8,940 bases of DNA, from positions 8,121 to 17,060 of the forward strand of contig PMCC01000139.1 in the NCBI GenBank assembly GCA_003155275.1, written 5' to 3'. The translations under genes and the position numbers were made by a program. Positions 7,105 through 8,940 of the stretch are shown in pieces. Position 1 is the first letter of the stretch. Every line of letters starts with the position of its first letter. The notes beneath the pieces were generated by a model that saw nothing but the letters and a program-made list of their open reading frames with translations, had not been told where the DNA came from and ran no database searches. Source of the DNA: Actinomycetota bacterium (GTDB lineage Bacteria; Actinomycetota; Humimicrobiia; Humimicrobiales; Humimicrobiaceae).

Positions 7105-8232
7105 TTATTGGACAGATTTATAAATATCCAAAGTCTTTTTTGCTATTATTTCCAAATCAAATAATTTGGATCTTTCCAGGCCTTTTTGTGAAAGAACATC
7201 TCTATAGTCTTCATCATTATAAATTAATCTGATACTGTCAACCAGCTCATCCAGATTTTCAGGATTTATTTTTATTGCTGCATCACCGACTACTTCAGGT
7301 AAAGAGGAAATATTCGAGGTTATTACAGGTGTACCACAAGCCATTGCCTGCAGTGGCGGGAGTCCAAATCCTTCATATAATGAGGGATACACAAATACAT
7401 AAGCTGATTTATAAAAATATTTTAATTCTTCCTCAGGTATATAACCGGTAAAAATGATATTATTTTTTATTTTCATTTTCTCAGAATTTATCATAAATTG
7501 TTCGATTTCATTATAATACCAACCCTTTCTACCAACTATTACCAAATCCAATTCAATTTCTTCATCTAATACCTTAAATGCTCTCAATATTGATATTATA
7601 TTTTTTCTAGGTTCAATCATTCCAATATATAATATAAAATTCTTTTCTATTCCATATTTTTTTAATATCTTCTTTGCTTCATTCTCATTTATTGAACAAT
7701 TATAATAGTCAGGATAACCTTCATATGTTACAGATATTTTATTTTTTGATATATTAAAAAACTTTAACATATCTTTTTTTGTGTTTTCAGAAACAGCAAT
7801 TATTTTGTCTGATAATTTTATGAAAATTGGAATCATCTTACTGAATAATAATCTCTTCGTAGTGGCATGCTTTTCGGGAAACAATAGAAATGTCAGATCA
7901 TGTACGGTCAATATAATTTTAAAACCTAACTTAAACAATGGAGTAATATAATTAGGGCTGTGAACTACGTCTATTCTTAATTTTTTTAAGTTAAAAGGAA
8001 AAATAAAATATTCCCATAAAACTCTGACTACCCTGCTCCTGAATTTCATATTCACAATTTTAATATTTTTTTTACTTATTTTTAGATATTTATCGAGAAA
8101 TTCTTTATCACCAAATATATAATAGTTGTTTAAATCATCAATTTTAGCCAGTCCATTGATTAAATTAGCAATATAAAACCCTGTTCCCGTTATTTCTCCT
8201 TTAATAATGGTTCCGTCTATTGCAATATTCAT
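7105..8232 (-). CDS. Glycosyltransferase family 4 (complete)
   Basis: A 375-residue GT-B fold enzyme of normal length for the family, expected to add a sugar from a nucleotide donor to a growing polyprenyl-linked glycan in the cytoplasm. The N-terminal domain begins MNIAIDGT with the glycine-rich loop [12 protein letters not shown] (13-24) and includes VVHSPNY (89-95) and [12 protein letters not shown] (109-120). The C-terminal domain has IGMIEPRKN (203-211), LVIVGRKGW (230-238), [19 protein letters not shown] (282-300) and TPVITSN (301-307). In the EX7E motif the first Glu (E287) is present but the second position is Gln295. ATG at 8232-8230 gives a canonical N-terminus, although the upstream bases show no strong Shine-Dalgarno sequence. 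It lies 18 bp after the upstream GT4 and 37 bp before the ligase-like gene. The plus-strand GT4 at 1-651 is from the same subgroup. Mannosyl- or rhamnosyltransferase activity would be a guess. Confidence 0.95.
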   Translation of the reverse strand: MNIAIDGTIIKGEITGTGFYIANLINGLAKIDDLNNYYIFGDKEFLDKYLKISKKNIKIVNMKFRSRVVRVLWEYFIFPFNLKKLRIDVVHSPNYITPLFKLGFKIILTVHDLTFLLFPEKHATTKRLLFSKMIPIFIKLSDKIIAVSENTKKDMLKFFNISKNKISVTYEGYPDYYNCSINENEAKKILKKYGIEKNFILYIGMIEPRKNIISILRAFKVLDEEIELDLVIVGRKGWYYNEIEQFMINSEKMKIKNNIIFTGYIPEEELKYFYKSAYVFVYPSLYEGFGLPPLQAMACGTPVITSNISSLPEVVGDAAIKINPENLDELVDSIRLIYNDEDYRDVLSQKGLERSKLFDLEIIAKKTLDIYKSVQ

Positions 8233-8250
8233 ATCTTTACTTTTATAAAT

Positions 8251-8940
8251 TTAAATTTTTATTACTTTATTATAAATATCTATATATCTTTTTATTGTTT
8301 TTTCAGGTAAAAAATCCTTAGCCTTCTCAATGCATTCAAGAGACATGCCATTTAGAAGTTCGGGATTATTTTTTAAGATATATATTTTATCCCTGAGCTG
8401 TTCTTTAAAATCAGGATCAAATATAAAACCTGTTTTTCCCGTTTCAACAATTTCCGGAATTCCTCCTCTGTTTGATCCTATTACGGGAATACCATATGAA
8501 TAAGCTTCATATATGACCCTTGGAAGTGGATCATTCCATAAAGACGGGACTACCAATACATCTATAATATCAAATGCCTCTTCTATTTTAACAAAGCCAT
8601 GAAATATTATGTTTTCAGATGAGTATTTATTTTTTAAATATTTTTCATAATCGGGATTTATTCCTTTCCCGAAAATATGTAAATTAAGCTCATTCGATTC
8701 TTTAAAAAGCCTGAGTAATAATTCTATCCCTTTGTGATAAGACAAAATCCCAATGAAACCAAAATTTAAATTATGTTCTCTTTTTTGCTTTATAATAATT
8801 TTTTCTGTCTCCAGAGAATTGTAAACGACAAATTGTTGGGAATTTTTAAAAAATCCAGAATTTAAATGTTCCCTAAGGATAAAATAACTATTTCCTACTA
8901 CTGCATCAACATACATTGAAAAGTGCCTCCTAAAGGCTAA
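8251..8940 (-). CDS. Glycosyltransferase family 4, C-terminal part (5' end outside window)
   Basis: The minus-strand frame is open from the right edge (8940) to TAA at 8253-8251, giving 229 residues. It lacks most of the N-terminal domain. The Met at 8916 is internal: the residues before it (FRRHFS) continue into MYVDAVVGNS, which is the mid-protein DavvgvS-type segment of GT4 enzymes, so the gene starts beyond the window. Motifs, numbered from the edge, are VVYNS (38-42), FGFIGILSYHKGIELLL (60-76), NIIFHGFV (110-117), VPSLWNDPLPRVIYEA (131-146) and GIPVIGSNRGGIPEIV (150-165). The EX7E pair reads D137/E145, with Asp replacing the first Glu. This subgroup differs from the other two GT4s in the window. 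It likely adds another sugar of the same glycan. It is the first gene seen of the minus-strand operon; the promoter must lie outside the window. Confidence 0.93.
   Translation of the reverse strand, partial: LAFRRHFSMYVDAVVGNSYFILREHLNSGFFKNSQQFVVYNSLETEKIIIKQKREHNLNFGFIGILSYHKGIELLLRLFKESNELNLHIFGKGINPDYEKYLKNKYSSENIIFHGFVKIEEAFDIIDVLVVPSLWNDPLPRVIYEAYSYGIPVIGSNRGGIPEIVETGKTGFIFDPDFKEQLRDKIYILKNNPELLNGMSLECIEKAKDFLPEKTIKRYIDIYNKVIKI

Noticed and set aside
8914..8916. ATG at 8916 as the start of the rightmost glycosyltransferase
   Set aside because: It falls in the middle of a GT4 fold, and the frame continues with compatible residues to the window edge.
1..8940. Defence system, CRISPR, phage or transposon content
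   Set aside because: All seven coding regions belong to envelope-glycan synthesis and export families. No direct-repeat array, transposase, integrase or nuclease motif was seen on either strand.

Overview
This is an AT-rich stretch of bacterial DNA (hand-counted sample lines give roughly 34% G+C left of about 2820 and roughly 28-29% to the right). It carries part of a surface-polysaccharide (O-antigen or capsule-like glycan) gene cluster. The organism cannot be named from this window. The pathway fits a low-GC bacterium exporting a polyprenyl-linked glycan through an ABC transporter. The O-antigen ligase-like protein hints at LPS, but nothing here proves a Gram-negative envelope.

Layout: six genes run leftward on the minus strand as an apparent operon. 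In transcription order they are a family 4 glycosyltransferase cut by the right edge (8940-8251), a second, complete GT4 (8232-7105), an O-antigen ligase/polymerase-like membrane protein (7067-4839), a polyprenyl-phosphate sugar-1-phosphate transferase (4876-2900), the ABC permease wzm (2820-2002) and the ABC ATPase wzt (2000-687). The left edge holds the 3' part of another GT4 on the plus strand (1-651), convergent with wzt across 35 bp. No intergenic gap exceeds about 80 bp, and there are no RNA genes, CRISPR arrays or insertion sequences.

How the genes probably work together: the sugar-1-phosphate transferase primes the polyprenyl-phosphate carrier at the inner face of the membrane. The GT4 enzymes extend the glycan in the cytoplasm. 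Wzm/Wzt exports it, with the Wzt C-terminal domain likely binding the glycan. The ligase-like protein then acts on the exported chain outside the membrane.

The most unusual element is the priming transferase. Its four-helix N-terminal membrane domain is present twice, as an ungapped tandem repeat with a period of exactly 165 residues, giving a 658-residue protein where about 460-490 is usual. Also notable are the absence of the usual ligase histidine (Gly at that position), an added C-terminal extracytoplasmic domain on the same protein, and a terminator-like hairpin directly before wzm, which has no visible Shine-Dalgarno sequence.
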